Part shown: in pieces, positions 17,781 to 26,362 of the stretch
How positions within the stretch are numbered: the first letter of the stretch is position 1
Layout: each line of letters starts with the position of its first letter
Assembly: GCA_945877365.1 (NCBI GenBank)
Contig: CAMCRV010000015.1
Location: 1 to 55,354 of the forward strand
Direction: 5' to 3'
DNA: 55,354 bases
DNA from: an uncultured Clostridia bacterium
GTDB taxonomy: Bacteria > Bacillota > Clostridia > Oscillospirales > Oscillospiraceae
Program-made: the position numbers and the translations under genes
The notes under the pieces: model-generated
Seen by the model: the letters and a program-made list of their open reading frames with translations, nothing else
Databases searched by the model: none
Told to the model about the DNA's origin: nothing

Positions 17781-18629
17781 TTACTTACCCCCCTGGCTAT
17801 ACTTGGGGTTGAGCACATGGTTCAGGCCGTCGCCAAGCATATAGAAGATAATCACCGTAATGATCACGGCAATACCGGAGAACGCAGTGATCCACCATGC
17901 AGTGGTGATATACTGCTTGCCCTGATAGATCATCTGACCCCAGGAGATGACATTGGGATCGCCCAGACCCAGGAAGGACAGGGATGCCTCCGTCAGGATG
18001 GCGCCGGCCATGCCGCGGGTGGTATTGGCCACCACCGGGAAGATGCCGTTGGGCAGAATGTACTTCACCAGCACCTGCAGCTTGGTTTCGCCCAGGGCGA
18101 TGGCGCTCTTGACAAAGGTACGCTCCCGAAGGGACAGCGCCTGGGCGCGCATCAGCTTGGCATTGCTGGACCAGGTGGTAAGGCCGATGACGATCATCAC
18201 ATTGCGGATATCGCTGCCGAACAGGGAGACAATCAGCATAATCAGGAAAAAGGTGGGGATCAGCAGGAATACATTGATCAGCTCCGAGATCACCACATCC
18301 ACCTTGCCGCCGAAATAGCCGCCGGCACCGCCGATGATGATACCCAGAACGCCGGAGATCATGGAGGCGGTGATGGCCACCATCAGGGAGGTGCGCACGC
18401 CATACACCAGCATGCTGAACACATCCTGACCCATGTGGTTGGTGCCCAGCAGGTGCCCGTTCTGACCGGGGGCTGCCAGGCTGTCCGGGCCGTAGAAATA
18501 GGGATCATGGGTGGCAATGACGGATCCGAAAATCACAATCAGGAATAACAGAGCCAGGCCGATGACACCCACCCGCAGCTGAGCATCGCTGCGAAGAGCC
18601 GAAAGGGTCTTGTTAAAAAATCTTTTCAT
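17781..18629 (-). CDS. Oligopeptide ABC transporter permease (DppC/OppC-like)
   Basis: Inner-membrane permease subunit, 282 aa, with an N-terminal anchor helix followed by about five further membrane segments. The family signature LGTNHMGQDVFS lies after the first segment, and the cytoplasmic EAA-type loop that docks on the ATPases is visible at ALGETKLQVLVKYILP. Fifteen bases separate it from the DppB-like gene and two from the DppD-like gene. Confidence 0.93.
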   Translation of the reverse strand: MKRFFNKTLSALRSDAQLRVGVIGLALLFLIVIFGSVIATHDPYFYGPDSLAAPGQNGHLLGTNHMGQDVFSMLVYGVRTSLMVAITASMISGVLGIIIGGAGGYFGGKVDVVISELINVFLLIPTFFLIMLIVSLFGSDIRNVMIVIGLTTWSSNAKLMRAQALSLRERTFVKSAIALGETKLQVLVKYILPNGIFPVVANTTRGMAGAILTEASLSFLGLGDPNVISWGQMIYQGKQYITTAWWITAFSGIAVIITVIIFYMLGDGLNHVLNPKYSQGGK

Positions 18630-18644
18630 CTCTTTTCACCAGCC

Positions 18645-19610
18645 TTAGTCGTAACGGATTCTAGGATCCAGCAGTGCGTACACAATGTCCGTGATAATCA
18701 TGACAACAACCACCGACACATTCATCACCAGATACACACCCATGAGGGTGGGGTAGTCACGCTGGTTGATAGCTGTCAGAGTCAGACGACCCATGCCGGG
18801 CCAGGAGAACACAATCTCAATCAGAGAAACACCGGTGATCAGGAATGCCACGGAGATGCCCAGCATGGTGACCGTGGGCAGGATGGCATTGCGGAAGATA
18901 TACTTATTGAAAATCTTTTTCTCAGGCATGCCGGTAGCCCGCATGGTGGTGATAAAGTCCTCGTTGGTAACCTGCAGGATGGAGGACTTGGTGATGCGGA
19001 AGTAGCCGCTCATGGTGATGAGCACCAGCGTCATGCAGGGCAGCACCAGATGGTGGGCCACATCCAGAACATACCGCCAGCCGGTGTAGCCCGCCCGGAC
19101 ATTGTACATACCCTGAGACGGCAGCAGATTCAGCTTGGTGGCAAAGATAATCATCAGCATCAGTCCCAGCCAGAAGGAGGGCATGGCGTCCGTGGCATAG
19201 GAGACTGTGGAAAGCACAGAGTCTATGAGACTTCCGTCCCTTCGGGCGCAGAAGATTCCCATGGCAGTACCCAACAGGAAGGAAATCAGCAGCGCCGACA
19301 GACCCAGAATCACCGTAGCCATAAGCCGTTCCGAGATCATATCATTGACGGAGCGGTTGTAGGTGATGGAGGTTCCCAGATCGCCCTTTATGGCATTGCC
19401 CAGATAGCTGAGATACTGCTCGTGCAGGGGCTTGTTCAGTCCCCACTTTTCCTCCAGAGCAGCCCGCAGGACAGGGTCGTCTGTCTCCTTTCCCATCAGG
19501 GTCTTGATCGGGTCACCGGGCGCACTCTTCACCAGCAGGAAGTTCATGGTGAACACCACCAGAATGGTGAGAATTCCGCTGAAGATGCGTCTGATCACAT
19601 ATTTCTTCAT
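18645..19610 (-). CDS. Oligopeptide ABC transporter permease (DppB/OppB-like)
   Basis: First gene of the transporter operon; partner permease of the DppC-like subunit. Starting at the ATG at 19610 (MKKYVIRRIF, with GAGGAG about 9 bases upstream) it is 321 aa with about six membrane helices. Family features seen: SAPGDP after helix 1, and the EAA loop RATGMPEKKIFNKYI. Upstream in-frame codons read through GC-rich leader sequence and are rejected as start. The leader from the predicted promoter is about 110 nt and contains a GC-rich inverted repeat. Confidence 0.93.
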   Translation of the reverse strand: MKKYVIRRIFSGILTILVVFTMNFLLVKSAPGDPIKTLMGKETDDPVLRAALEEKWGLNKPLHEQYLSYLGNAIKGDLGTSITYNRSVNDMISERLMATVILGLSALLISFLLGTAMGIFCARRDGSLIDSVLSTVSYATDAMPSFWLGLMLMIIFATKLNLLPSQGMYNVRAGYTGWRYVLDVAHHLVLPCMTLVLITMSGYFRITKSSILQVTNEDFITTMRATGMPEKKIFNKYIFRNAILPTVTMLGISVAFLITGVSLIEIVFSWPGMGRLTLTAINQRDYPTLMGVYLVMNVSVVVVMIITDIVYALLDPRIRYD

Positions 19611-19727
19611 GGTCACTTTCTCCTCTTTGTTAGTTGCCCCGCCGCGAGGGCACTTCGCCCCCCCGCCGGCGACCCGAATACGCTTGCCGAAAGACACTCG
19701 TTCATACATCGCATACAGGATTCTTAA

Positions 19728-19756
19728 ATTAGACCATATTTCGACAAAAATATCAA
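19728..19756 (-). promoter_or_regulatory. Promoter of the oligopeptide transporter-peptidase operon
   Basis: Minus-strand TTGATA (19756-19751), 17-bp spacer, TCTAAT (19733-19728). The 356-bp region between the DppB-like gene and the XRE regulator holds this promoter, the operator-like palindrome, and the regulator's own promoter. Confidence 0.7.
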
Positions 19757-19764
19757 CATTTTTG
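19745..19764. promoter_or_regulatory. Palindromic operator candidate over the -35 box
   Basis: CAAAAAT-ATCAAC-ATTTTTG, a perfect 7-bp inverted repeat that overlaps the -35 element of the transporter operon. A repressor bound here would block transcription; the divergent XRE regulator is the obvious candidate. Confidence 0.5.
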
Positions 19765-19824
19765 CCATCTACTACCAGTTGATCCTATCGCCTTTTAATT
19801 TTACATTATCAACTCACATTTGTA

Positions 19825-19853
19825 TTGCCTTTCTTTTCTCAACCTGCTATAAT
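19825..19853 (+). promoter_or_regulatory. Promoter of the XRE regulator gene
   Basis: TTGCCT (19825-19830), 17-bp spacer, TATAAT (19848-19853). The leader holds a hairpin GGTTCGGC/GCCGAACC at 19919-19938 just before the start region. Confidence 0.7.
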
Positions 19854-19966
19854 AATAGGGTCAATCGTTGCCAAATTTACCTGTTCCAGTAAAAACTTTA
19901 TCAGATCGATAATCTTTCGGTTCGGCTTTCGCCGAACCTCCGACGAACCCGGGAAGGAGCCTCCAA

Positions 19967-20809
19967 ATGTATCAAAATTCCTTTGGCACCATCATCCGCG
20001 AGCTGCGTCTGCGCAGCAATCTGACTCAGGCAGAGCTTGGGAAAATCGCAGGCGTTTCCATGCAGGCCATCTCCAAATGGGAGCGGGGCAGCATCCCGGA
20101 CATCAGCATCCTCATCGTGCTGGCAGACTACTTCCATGTCTCGCTGGATGCCCTGATGGGTCGGGATTCCCACGACGCCTGCAGTCCCGAAGATACAGCC
20201 TACCATACCGTACTCCACGCCCCGGCCGGGGATGCCTTCGATACCGCCGTCGGGCTGTGCTGGTCCGCCATGAAGGGCATCACAGGGATTCCGGATATCG
20301 CCTTTCTGAACTACAGCAACAGCACCGGTCTGGAAAATTCCCGCTTCCGGATCGCCAAGGACGGCGGCGTCGCCTACGGCATTGTCACGGAAGAGCTGCA
20401 GGCCATCTCCGTTATGCCGGAGCCGAAGGAGGGCTTTCAGAAGATCGCCGGAGATCCGGAAGCCCTGGCGGAGCTGTTTCATTTTCTGGGAAACCGGGAC
20501 ACCATGGAGCTGTTTCTCTTTGTGGGCACCCGGAGCCACACCCTCTTCACCGCCGGGCTGGCCGCCAGAGAGACCGGCATCCGGGAAGCCCGCACCCAGC
20601 AGATCCTTGCGGAATTTGTCAAACGGGGCTGGCTGACGGCAGAATCTGCCGATGTGGTCAACGGAAACATGACCCTGTACCGCTCTGCCTTCCGGGAGAA
20701 CTACCTGTTCTTTCTGCTGTTTGCCCGGGAAATGATGCAGCTGCCTCAGTTCTGGTATCTCAGCAGCTTCACCTCCCGGACAAAGCCCCTGATCAACAAG
20801 GCCCCCTGA
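19967..20809 (+). CDS. XRE-type transcriptional regulator with uncharacterised C-terminal domain
   Basis: DNA-binding regulator, 280 aa. Residues 6 to 62 are a canonical Cro/C1-type helix-turn-helix (LTQAELGKIAGVS, AISKWERG, DYFHVSLDALMG). The remaining ~215 residues are not a fold I recognise; they contain a two-part alpha/beta-like region followed by a winged-helix-like stretch and may sense a ligand. GGAAGGAG precedes the ATG. It sits between the divergent peptide-transport operon and the downstream amidohydrolase gene, so it may control both. Confidence 0.8.
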   Translation: MYQNSFGTIIRELRLRSNLTQAELGKIAGVSMQAISKWERGSIPDISILIVLADYFHVSLDALMGRDSHDACSPEDTAYHTVLHAPAGDAFDTAVGLCWSAMKGITGIPDIAFLNYSNSTGLENSRFRIAKDGGVAYGIVTEELQAISVMPEPKEGFQKIAGDPEALAELFHFLGNRDTMELFLFVGTRSHTLFTAGLAARETGIREARTQQILAEFVKRGWLTAESADVVNGNMTLYRSAFRENYLFFLLFAREMMQLPQFWYLSSFTSRTKPLINKAP

Positions 20810-20828
20810 AAAGCGTCTCCGGAAGCCC

Positions 20829-20856
20829 TTGCCATTTCTGTCGGATATGGTATAAT
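20829..20856 (+). promoter_or_regulatory. Promoter of the third amidohydrolase gene
   Basis: TTGCCA (20829-20834), 16-bp spacer, TATAAT (20851-20856), 30 bp before the start; GGAGG lies 7 bases before the ATG. The gene can therefore be transcribed separately from the regulator. Confidence 0.7.
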
Positions 20857-20885
20857 GCTGTTATACTACTTTCGGGAGGCGCACT

Positions 20886-22040
20886 ATGCTGTTAATCAAA
20901 AACGGAACCATTCACAATGCCATTGACCGGGATCCCTTCGTCGCCGACATTCTGGTGGACGGCGGCAAAATCCTGAAAATTCAGCCCAACCTCAGCTGCG
21001 ACGGCGCAGAAATTCTGGATGCCGCCGGGAAAGAAATCTACCCCGGCTTCGTGGAAGCTCACGGTCACTCCGGCCTGGATGGCTACGGCATCGGCTATGA
21101 GGGGCAGGACTACAACGAGATGGGCGACATTCTCTCCCCCCAGCTGCGTGCCATCGATGCCATCGAGCCCCGGGATCAGGCTCTGACGGAAGCCCGGAAC
21201 GCCGGCGTCACCACCATGTGCATCGGCCCCGGCAGCGCCAATGTCCTGGGCGGCACCTTCGCCGCCATCAAGCCTGTTGGCTGCCGGGTGGATCAGATGT
21301 GCATCCGGGAGGAAGTTGCCATGAAGTGCGCCTTCGGTGAAAACCCCAAGCGCTGCTATAAGGACAAGGGAAACTCCAGCCGCATGACCACCGCCGCACG
21401 GCTCCGGGAGACCCTCTTCAAGGCAAAGGAATATCAGGCCAGGCTGGAAAAGGCCGGCGACGATGTCTCCGCCCGTCCTCCCTTTGATATGAAGCTCAAC
21501 GCCATGCTACCGGTGGTGCGCAAGGAAATCCCCCTGAAGGCTCACGCCCATCAGGCCAACGATTTCTTCACCGCCCTGCGGATTGCCCGGGAATTTGATG
21601 TGAACATCACCCTGGAGCATGTCACCGAGGGCCATCTGGTGGCAGAGGAGCTGGCAAAGGAACATGTCATGCTGGCTGTGGGTCCCTCTCTGGGCCACGC
21701 CACCAAGTTTGAGCTGCGGAACAAGACCTGGAGCACCCCGGGGATTCTGGCTGCCCACGGCTGCCATGTCTCCATCATCACCGACTCTCCGGTGATCCCC
21801 CAGAAGTACCTGCCCATCTGCGCCGGTCTGGCTGTGAAGGCAGGCATGGACCCCTTTGAAGCTCTGAAGGCCATCACCATCAACGCCGCTGAGCACATCG
21901 GCGTGGCGGACCGGGTGGGTTCTCTGGAAGCCGGCAAGGATGCCGATATCGTCATCACCGACGGCAACCCCTTTGAGATCGAGACCACGGTGCTGGCTGT
22001 CTTCATCGACGGCAAGCAGGTCTTCTGTCAGGAGGCGTAA
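20886..22040 (+). CDS. Metal-dependent amidohydrolase (paralogue of the 7404 gene)
   Basis: Imidazolonepropionase-related amidohydrolase of 384 aa with an intact metal site: HGH in PGFVEAHGHSG near residue 53, KAHAHQAND near 218, TLEHVTEG near 242 and Asp in ITDSPV near 298. It aligns end to end with the protein encoded at 7404-8549, including the NPK-CY region, but the two have diverged widely. Its own promoter and its place beside the XRE regulator, on the far side of the transporter operon, suggest it serves the same peptide-degradation pathway on a different substrate. Substrate unknown. Confidence 0.83.
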   Translation: MLLIKNGTIHNAIDRDPFVADILVDGGKILKIQPNLSCDGAEILDAAGKEIYPGFVEAHGHSGLDGYGIGYEGQDYNEMGDILSPQLRAIDAIEPRDQALTEARNAGVTTMCIGPGSANVLGGTFAAIKPVGCRVDQMCIREEVAMKCAFGENPKRCYKDKGNSSRMTTAARLRETLFKAKEYQARLEKAGDDVSARPPFDMKLNAMLPVVRKEIPLKAHAHQANDFFTALRIAREFDVNITLEHVTEGHLVAEELAKEHVMLAVGPSLGHATKFELRNKTWSTPGILAAHGCHVSIITDSPVIPQKYLPICAGLAVKAGMDPFEALKAITINAAEHIGVADRVGSLEAGKDADIVITDGNPFEIETTVLAVFIDGKQVFCQEA

Positions 22041-22148
22041 TTCCGCTCTGCCGAAAAACCGCAAAGGGTTTCTCCTTTCCGTACATACACAGGAATCCGA
22101 AGGTTTTCATTCAGGCCGCACCGCAGCAGAAAAGGTGGAGCAGTAAGA

Positions 22149-23237
22149 TTACCGCTCCACCAGAAAGGCCAGATCCTCAGGACTGTCTGCGTCCATCAGC
22201 TCATATCTGTCCCGAACGCTTACCGTGCGCAGGCGTTCGGGATACTTTTTTACCAGAAGTCCCCCGCCTTTTCCCTCCGGCAGCTTCGTCAGCTCCGGAA
22301 ATGCCCATACGGGAAACAGCACCGGAGAGCCGGGGATCTCCTCAAAGGCGGTTCGCCAGATAAAGGCCCGGTCATTCTTCGCAGCCAGCGCCAGCGCGGC
22401 TACGGTTTCCCGGCGCAGCAGGGGCTGATCCCCGGGGCAGAACAGGCAGCCATCCACAGCGCCAACCGCTTCCAATCCCAGCCGGACGGTATCGCTGCGA
22501 TGGGGAAGGTCGTGCAGCACGGTTTCCATTCCCCGCCCCCGGCAGAGGGCAGCCACATCCTCATGGCGGGTTACCACAACCCGGCGGTGGAAAATGTCCT
22601 CCGTGGCAGACAGCGCCCGGCAGATCAGGGGCTCCCCCCGAAAAGGCGCCATCAGCTTATTGCCGCCGAACCGGGTTCCCAGCCCGGATGCCATGATGAC
22701 GCAGCCCAATTTCCCATAGGGCGCATCCAGATCCACCACAAAGACATCCTCCCGGCGGGTTATTTCCCGGAAAATGGGAGTATCCTGCTTCCGCACCACG
22801 GCGGCAAGGCGTTTGCAGGTCATCAGGCGGCGGATGGCATCGCAGTATTCCGGGCACCCGGTTTCCAGATAGCCGATCTCATCCATGGTCACCCATTGGC
22901 TCCTGCCGTCCATGCACCGTCGCAGGGCGCCGATGCCCAGGGAACGAAACCCCTCCGGGCATAGGGTCATTTTGTTTTCCCTTCCCGGCATGGTGCTGTC
23001 ATAGCAGCCCACCCGGGCACATTGCCCGGACTGGTTTTCCTTCAGCCAGACCGCCCTTCCGGGCTCTGCCCAGGTGGTGATACCGGGAAGGGGCTCCGGA
23101 AACAGAGCCTTCAGCAGGGTGGTTTTCCCGCTGCCCCGACCCCCGGTGAGGATCAGGTGGCGCTTACCGCTGCTCCGGAAAGAATTCCGGATACAGTCTG
23201 CGGTTGGCCTGAATACAGGCATCCCGGTAGGCTTCAT
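22149..23237 (-). CDS. Fusion of THEP1-like NTPase and MobA-like nucleotidyltransferase
   Basis: Two-domain protein of 362 aa. Residues ~25-175 are a nucleoside-triphosphatase of the THEP1 type: P-loop GGRGSGKT (32-39) and Walker B VTMDEIG (116-122). Residues ~178-362 are a MobA/MocA-like NTP-transferase: IMASGLGTRFGGNK with the nucleotide-binding Gly-rich loop and CPGDQPLL. Such transferases add CMP or GMP to molybdopterin. The gene is last in the putative molybdate operon and divergent from a molybdenum hydroxylase, so a role in maturing that enzyme's cofactor fits. The ATG chosen overlaps the ModE-like gene by 74 bp; an ATG at 23222 is possible, and the ribosome site is weak, suggesting coupled translation. 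Confidence 0.82.
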   Translation of the reverse strand: MKPTGMPVFRPTADCIRNSFRSSGKRHLILTGGRGSGKTTLLKALFPEPLPGITTWAEPGRAVWLKENQSGQCARVGCYDSTMPGRENKMTLCPEGFRSLGIGALRRCMDGRSQWVTMDEIGYLETGCPEYCDAIRRLMTCKRLAAVVRKQDTPIFREITRREDVFVVDLDAPYGKLGCVIMASGLGTRFGGNKLMAPFRGEPLICRALSATEDIFHRRVVVTRHEDVAALCRGRGMETVLHDLPHRSDTVRLGLEAVGAVDGCLFCPGDQPLLRRETVAALALAAKNDRAFIWRTAFEEIPGSPVLFPVWAFPELTKLPEGKGGGLLVKKYPERLRTVSVRDRYELMDADSPEDLAFLVER

Positions 23238-23505
23238 ACCGTCTCAGCCACTCCTTTCCCTGGGGTGTCAGGACACTGCCGCCCCCGTCCCTGCCCCCGG
23301 CGGTTCGCATGGTCAGGGGAAATCCCAGGGCAGCTTCCGCGCGGTTCAGCAGCTTCAGCGCCTTGGAGTAGGCCATCCCCATGGACAGTGCCGCAGCCCG
23401 CACAGACCCGGTTTCCTCCACTGCCGTCAGCAGGCGGCAGGGACCCTCCCCGAAAAACTTCTCACCGGCATCGTCAAAAAAGATGATTTTTGTTGCGGCT
23501 GTCAT
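23164..23505 (-). CDS. ModE-type winged-helix DNA-binding protein (N-terminal domain only)
   Basis: 113-aa LysR-like winged helix of the ModE N-terminal family (GPCRLLTAVEETGSVRAAA, SYSKALKLL-like recognition helix, then GGRDGGGSVLTPQG wing). Full ModE has two molybdate-binding TOBE domains behind this one; they are absent here. ModE N-terminal-only proteins are usually linked to molybdenum genes. Its ATG overlaps the ABC ATPase stop as ATGA. Either molybdate is sensed by another partner or the protein regulates without direct metal binding. Confidence 0.82.
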   Translation of the reverse strand: MTAATKIIFFDDAGEKFFGEGPCRLLTAVEETGSVRAAALSMGMAYSKALKLLNRAEAALGFPLTMRTAGGRDGGGSVLTPQGKEWLRRYEAYRDACIQANRRLYPEFFPEQR

Positions 23506-24296
23506 ATCCTTCCCTCCTTCAGCATCACCAGCTGTTCCTGCCCGGAGCGATTCTTGCAGCGCAGCAGAGACAGCTCTCCGTAGATTGTTTCCAGCATGGC
23601 TTCCATTTTGTCCAGATCGTCCTCTCCGGGACGGATGCAGCCCGTCAATACGCCGCCGGAGAGCAGCAGCAGCCGGTCACAGAAGTTCAGCGCCAGAGAC
23701 GGATCGTGAAGGGTGACGATACCGCAGCGGTCTGCCTCCGCAAGCCAGCTTCGGATGGTATGAAGCATCCGGTGACGGAGGCGGAAATCCAGCGCGCTCT
23801 CCGGCTCGTCCAGCAGGAGCAGCGAGCTGTCGGCTGCCAGCGTCCGGGCGAGGATGCACAGCTGCTTCTGCCCCTCGCTGAGATGCAGGTAATTGGTGTT
23901 TTCCATTCCCGTCAGTCCGACCCGGGTCAGCGCCTGGCGGGCGGCGGAGATCATGGCGCTGTCCGGACTCTCCAGCAGCCCCAGCCGGGGATTGAACCCC
24001 ATCAGCACCACATCCAGAGCGGAGATGTCGATGGAAATGCCGCTGCGCTGGGGGATATAGCTGCATCGCCTGGCCAGCTTTTTGGGGGAAAGCTCTTCCA
24101 GCCCTTCCCCCTTCAGCGTGCAGCTGCCGGAATGGGGGAGAATTCCGCAAATGGCCTTGAGCAGCGTGGTCTTGCCGCTGCCGTTGGCTCCCAGAATCCC
24201 GGTGAGCTGACCGGCTTCCACAGAAAAGGAGATATCCTTTATGATGTCATCTGCGCCATACCCGGCGGAAATGCCTTGTGCGGAAAAGAAGCTCAT
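23502..24296 (-). CDS. ABC transporter ATP-binding protein (FecE/MolC-like)
   Basis: ATPase of a siderophore/B12/molybdate-type importer, 264 aa. Walker A GANGSGKTT, signature LSEGQKQL (a relaxed LSGGQ), Walker B LLLLDEPESALD and H-loop LHDP are visible. The start at 24296 forms an ATGA overlap with the permease stop and has GGAGG 8 bases upstream, which settles it against longer frames. The neighbouring ModE-like and MobA-like genes suggest molybdate or tungstate as cargo rather than iron; family resemblance alone would not decide. Confidence 0.87.
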   Translation of the reverse strand: MSFFSAQGISAGYGADDIIKDISFSVEAGQLTGILGANGSGKTTLLKAICGILPHSGSCTLKGEGLEELSPKKLARRCSYIPQRSGISIDISALDVVLMGFNPRLGLLESPDSAMISAARQALTRVGLTGMENTNYLHLSEGQKQLCILARTLAADSSLLLLDEPESALDFRLRHRMLHTIRSWLAEADRCGIVTLHDPSLALNFCDRLLLLSGGVLTGCIRPGEDDLDKMEAMLETIYGELSLLRCKNRSGQEQLVMLKEGRI

Positions 24297-25294
24297 GGGC
24301 ATTTCCTCCCCTTGACAATCAGAAAAATCAGGAAGGGCGCACCCAGAAGGCTGGTAAAAATGCTGACGGGCAGCTCCGTGGCCGCGATGCTTCTTGCCAG
24401 AATATCCGCTCCGCACAGCAGACATCCCCCCAGCAGACCGCTCAGAAGCATGGTGCCCACGCGGTTATCTCTGGTCAGCAGCCTTGCGCCGTGGGGCGCC
24501 AGCAGACCCACAAAGCTGATAAGCCCCGACAGGCTGACCACGCTGGACACCACCAGTGTGGCAATCAGCAGAATCACAAGACGAAGCCTGCCCACATCCA
24601 CCCCCAGCATACGAGCCTCCCCCTCCTCCGCGCAGAGCAGAATTACCTGCCGGTGCAGCAGAAACAGAGCCGTCAGACATACTGCGCACAGCACCAGATT
24701 GCCGCCGATGGAATGAAGGCTGATGCCGTTGAGACTGCCCATAATCCAGTATTCAATGGATGCCAGCTGCCGTTCCGGGTCGGCGGTGAGCTTCAGGCAC
24801 ATCAGCGCCGTCTGTGCCAGAGAATGAACCGCAATCCCGGCCAGGACGATGGTGCTGTTTCTGCCCCTCTGATCCAGACCGGAAAGCGTCAGCGCCAGCA
24901 CCACCGCCAGCAGCGCACCGGCAAAGGCGGAAGCCGTCACTGCCGCAGCCCCGGACAGAAACAGAATCCCCGCCGCCGCTCCGGCGCTGGCGCCGGAGGA
25001 AACGCCGATGATGTCCGGGGAGGCCAGAGGATTGCGGAAAACGGTCTGATAAATAAACCCGGCCGCGCCCAGCGCAAATCCGCCCACAACGCCCACAATG
25101 GTTCGGCTGCACCGCAGAGTCCAGAAAACCCGCCGCTGCAGCTCGTCCCCGGCCAGCAGCTTCTCCGCAGACAGGGGATATTTCCCCACAAACAGGCTGG
25201 CAGCAGCCAGGACGGTCAGCAGAACCGCCCCGGCTCCACAGAGCGCTTTAGTTTTCGCTGTAGGTAAAGCCATAGAAGGTTTCATAGTATTCAT
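24293..25294 (-). CDS. ABC transporter permease, FecCD family (MolB-like)
   Basis: Polytopic permease, up to 333 aa with about ten hydrophobic segments, as usual for BtuC/FecCD proteins. Family marks: FRNPLASPDIIGVSSGA in the N-terminal half and SLSGLISFVGLLAPHGARLL in the cytoplasmic coupling region. It overlaps the binding-protein gene by up to 47 bp (in-frame ATGs at 25294, 25285 and 25273) and the ATPase gene by 4 bp, so the operon is tightly coupled. Confidence 0.88.
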   Translation of the reverse strand: MNTMKPSMALPTAKTKALCGAGAVLLTVLAAASLFVGKYPLSAEKLLAGDELQRRVFWTLRCSRTIVGVVGGFALGAAGFIYQTVFRNPLASPDIIGVSSGASAGAAAGILFLSGAAAVTASAFAGALLAVVLALTLSGLDQRGRNSTIVLAGIAVHSLAQTALMCLKLTADPERQLASIEYWIMGSLNGISLHSIGGNLVLCAVCLTALFLLHRQVILLCAEEGEARMLGVDVGRLRLVILLIATLVVSSVVSLSGLISFVGLLAPHGARLLTRDNRVGTMLLSGLLGGCLLCGADILARSIAATELPVSIFTSLLGAPFLIFLIVKGRKCP

Positions 25295-26321
25295 CCGTCA
25301 GGGCGATGCAGTCCGCCTCGGGGAAGGCATCGGGATGCAGCACATTGGCCAGCCACAGGGCGCCCAGAATGCCGCCGGGAACCGGGCTGTCCCAGGCCTC
25401 GGCCTTGCCGGGCATCTGATAGACCCTGCCGCCCTTTACAGCGGCGCAGTCCGCCAGATTGGGATCTGCCAGCACATCCTCCACGGTGTAGCCGGCATCG
25501 GAGGCCAGCAGAATATACTCAGGATTCCAGCTCAGCAGCTCTTCGTAGCTGATCTCCACCCAGTAGGTGTCGGTGATTTCGGCTGCTGTGTTCACGCCGC
25601 CGGCCAGACGGATCATATCGGACTGGTACATGGCGTCACCGGCGGTGGTGAGCAGGCCGGAGTTGCCTGCCAGATACACGCTGGGAGTCTCCAGCCCGGA
25701 CAGGGTTCGGGTCAGCATAGCCTCCTGAGCGGCTGTGAAGTCCAGCAGGGTCTGCGCCCTGTCTTCGGTATCGGTGGCAGCGGCAATCAGGGAGATCATC
25801 CCCTCCAGCAGCTCCTGATTTTCCGGGTTCACCAGCAGCACATCCATGCCCAGACCCTCCAGCGTTTCGGCGGCGTTTTTCAGCTTGAGGGGCAGAATCA
25901 CCAGATCCGGCTCCAGCGCGGCGCAGCCCTCCAGATCGAATTCCTTGGCGGTGCCCACATTGGGCAGGTCAATCAGCTCCGGGGCGGACAGCCTGTAGAT
26001 GGCACGCTTATCCGCCTTCGCTTCGATGCCCACCAGCCTGTCCTCCAGATCCAACGCAATCAGTGCACTGGTGGAGATGTAATAGCCGCTGACAAGACGC
26101 TCAGGTGCTTGCTCAATGGTCACCTCCCGTCCGGCCTGATCTGTTACGGTGATGGGATAGTGGCCGGCAGGAATGGTGGTTTCGGGAGCAGAGGTTTCGG
26201 AGGTCGTGGTTTCGGGGATCGCAGTCTCGGAAACGGCGGGCTGGGTTTCGCCGGATTGGCCGCAGGCTGTCAGGGACAGCACCATGGCAAGACACAGCAG
26301 AAGGGAAAGCAGCTTTTTCAT
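25248..26321 (-). CDS. ABC transporter substrate-binding lipoprotein (FecB/MolA-like)
   Basis: Extracytoplasmic binding protein of the helical-backbone (TroA/FecB) type, 357 aa. Lipoprotein signal ending LSLTAC, then a Thr/Ser/Glu/Pro-rich linker to about residue 50, then the fold typical of the class (VTDQAGREVTIEQAPERLV, LEPDLVILPL). AGGAG precedes the ATG. It is the first gene of an operon that also carries ModE-like and MobA-like genes and is divergent from a molybdenum hydroxylase, so molybdate or tungstate is the favoured ligand; iron chelates remain possible. Confidence 0.86.
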   Translation of the reverse strand: MKKLLSLLLCLAMVLSLTACGQSGETQPAVSETAIPETTTSETSAPETTIPAGHYPITVTDQAGREVTIEQAPERLVSGYYISTSALIALDLEDRLVGIEAKADKRAIYRLSAPELIDLPNVGTAKEFDLEGCAALEPDLVILPLKLKNAAETLEGLGMDVLLVNPENQELLEGMISLIAAATDTEDRAQTLLDFTAAQEAMLTRTLSGLETPSVYLAGNSGLLTTAGDAMYQSDMIRLAGGVNTAAEITDTYWVEISYEELLSWNPEYILLASDAGYTVEDVLADPNLADCAAVKGGRVYQMPGKAEAWDSPVPGGILGALWLANVLHPDAFPEADCIALTDEYYETFYGFTYSEN

Positions 26322-26362
26322 GGTTTTTTCTCCTGTCGTTATAGTTATAAAAATATAACGGA

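Noticed and set aside
22131-22160. Terminator GGTGGAGC/GCTCCACC between the third amidohydrolase and the NTPase-MobA gene
   Set aside because: The stem overlaps the end of the convergent gene and lacks a T tract on either strand; it may be chance symmetry.
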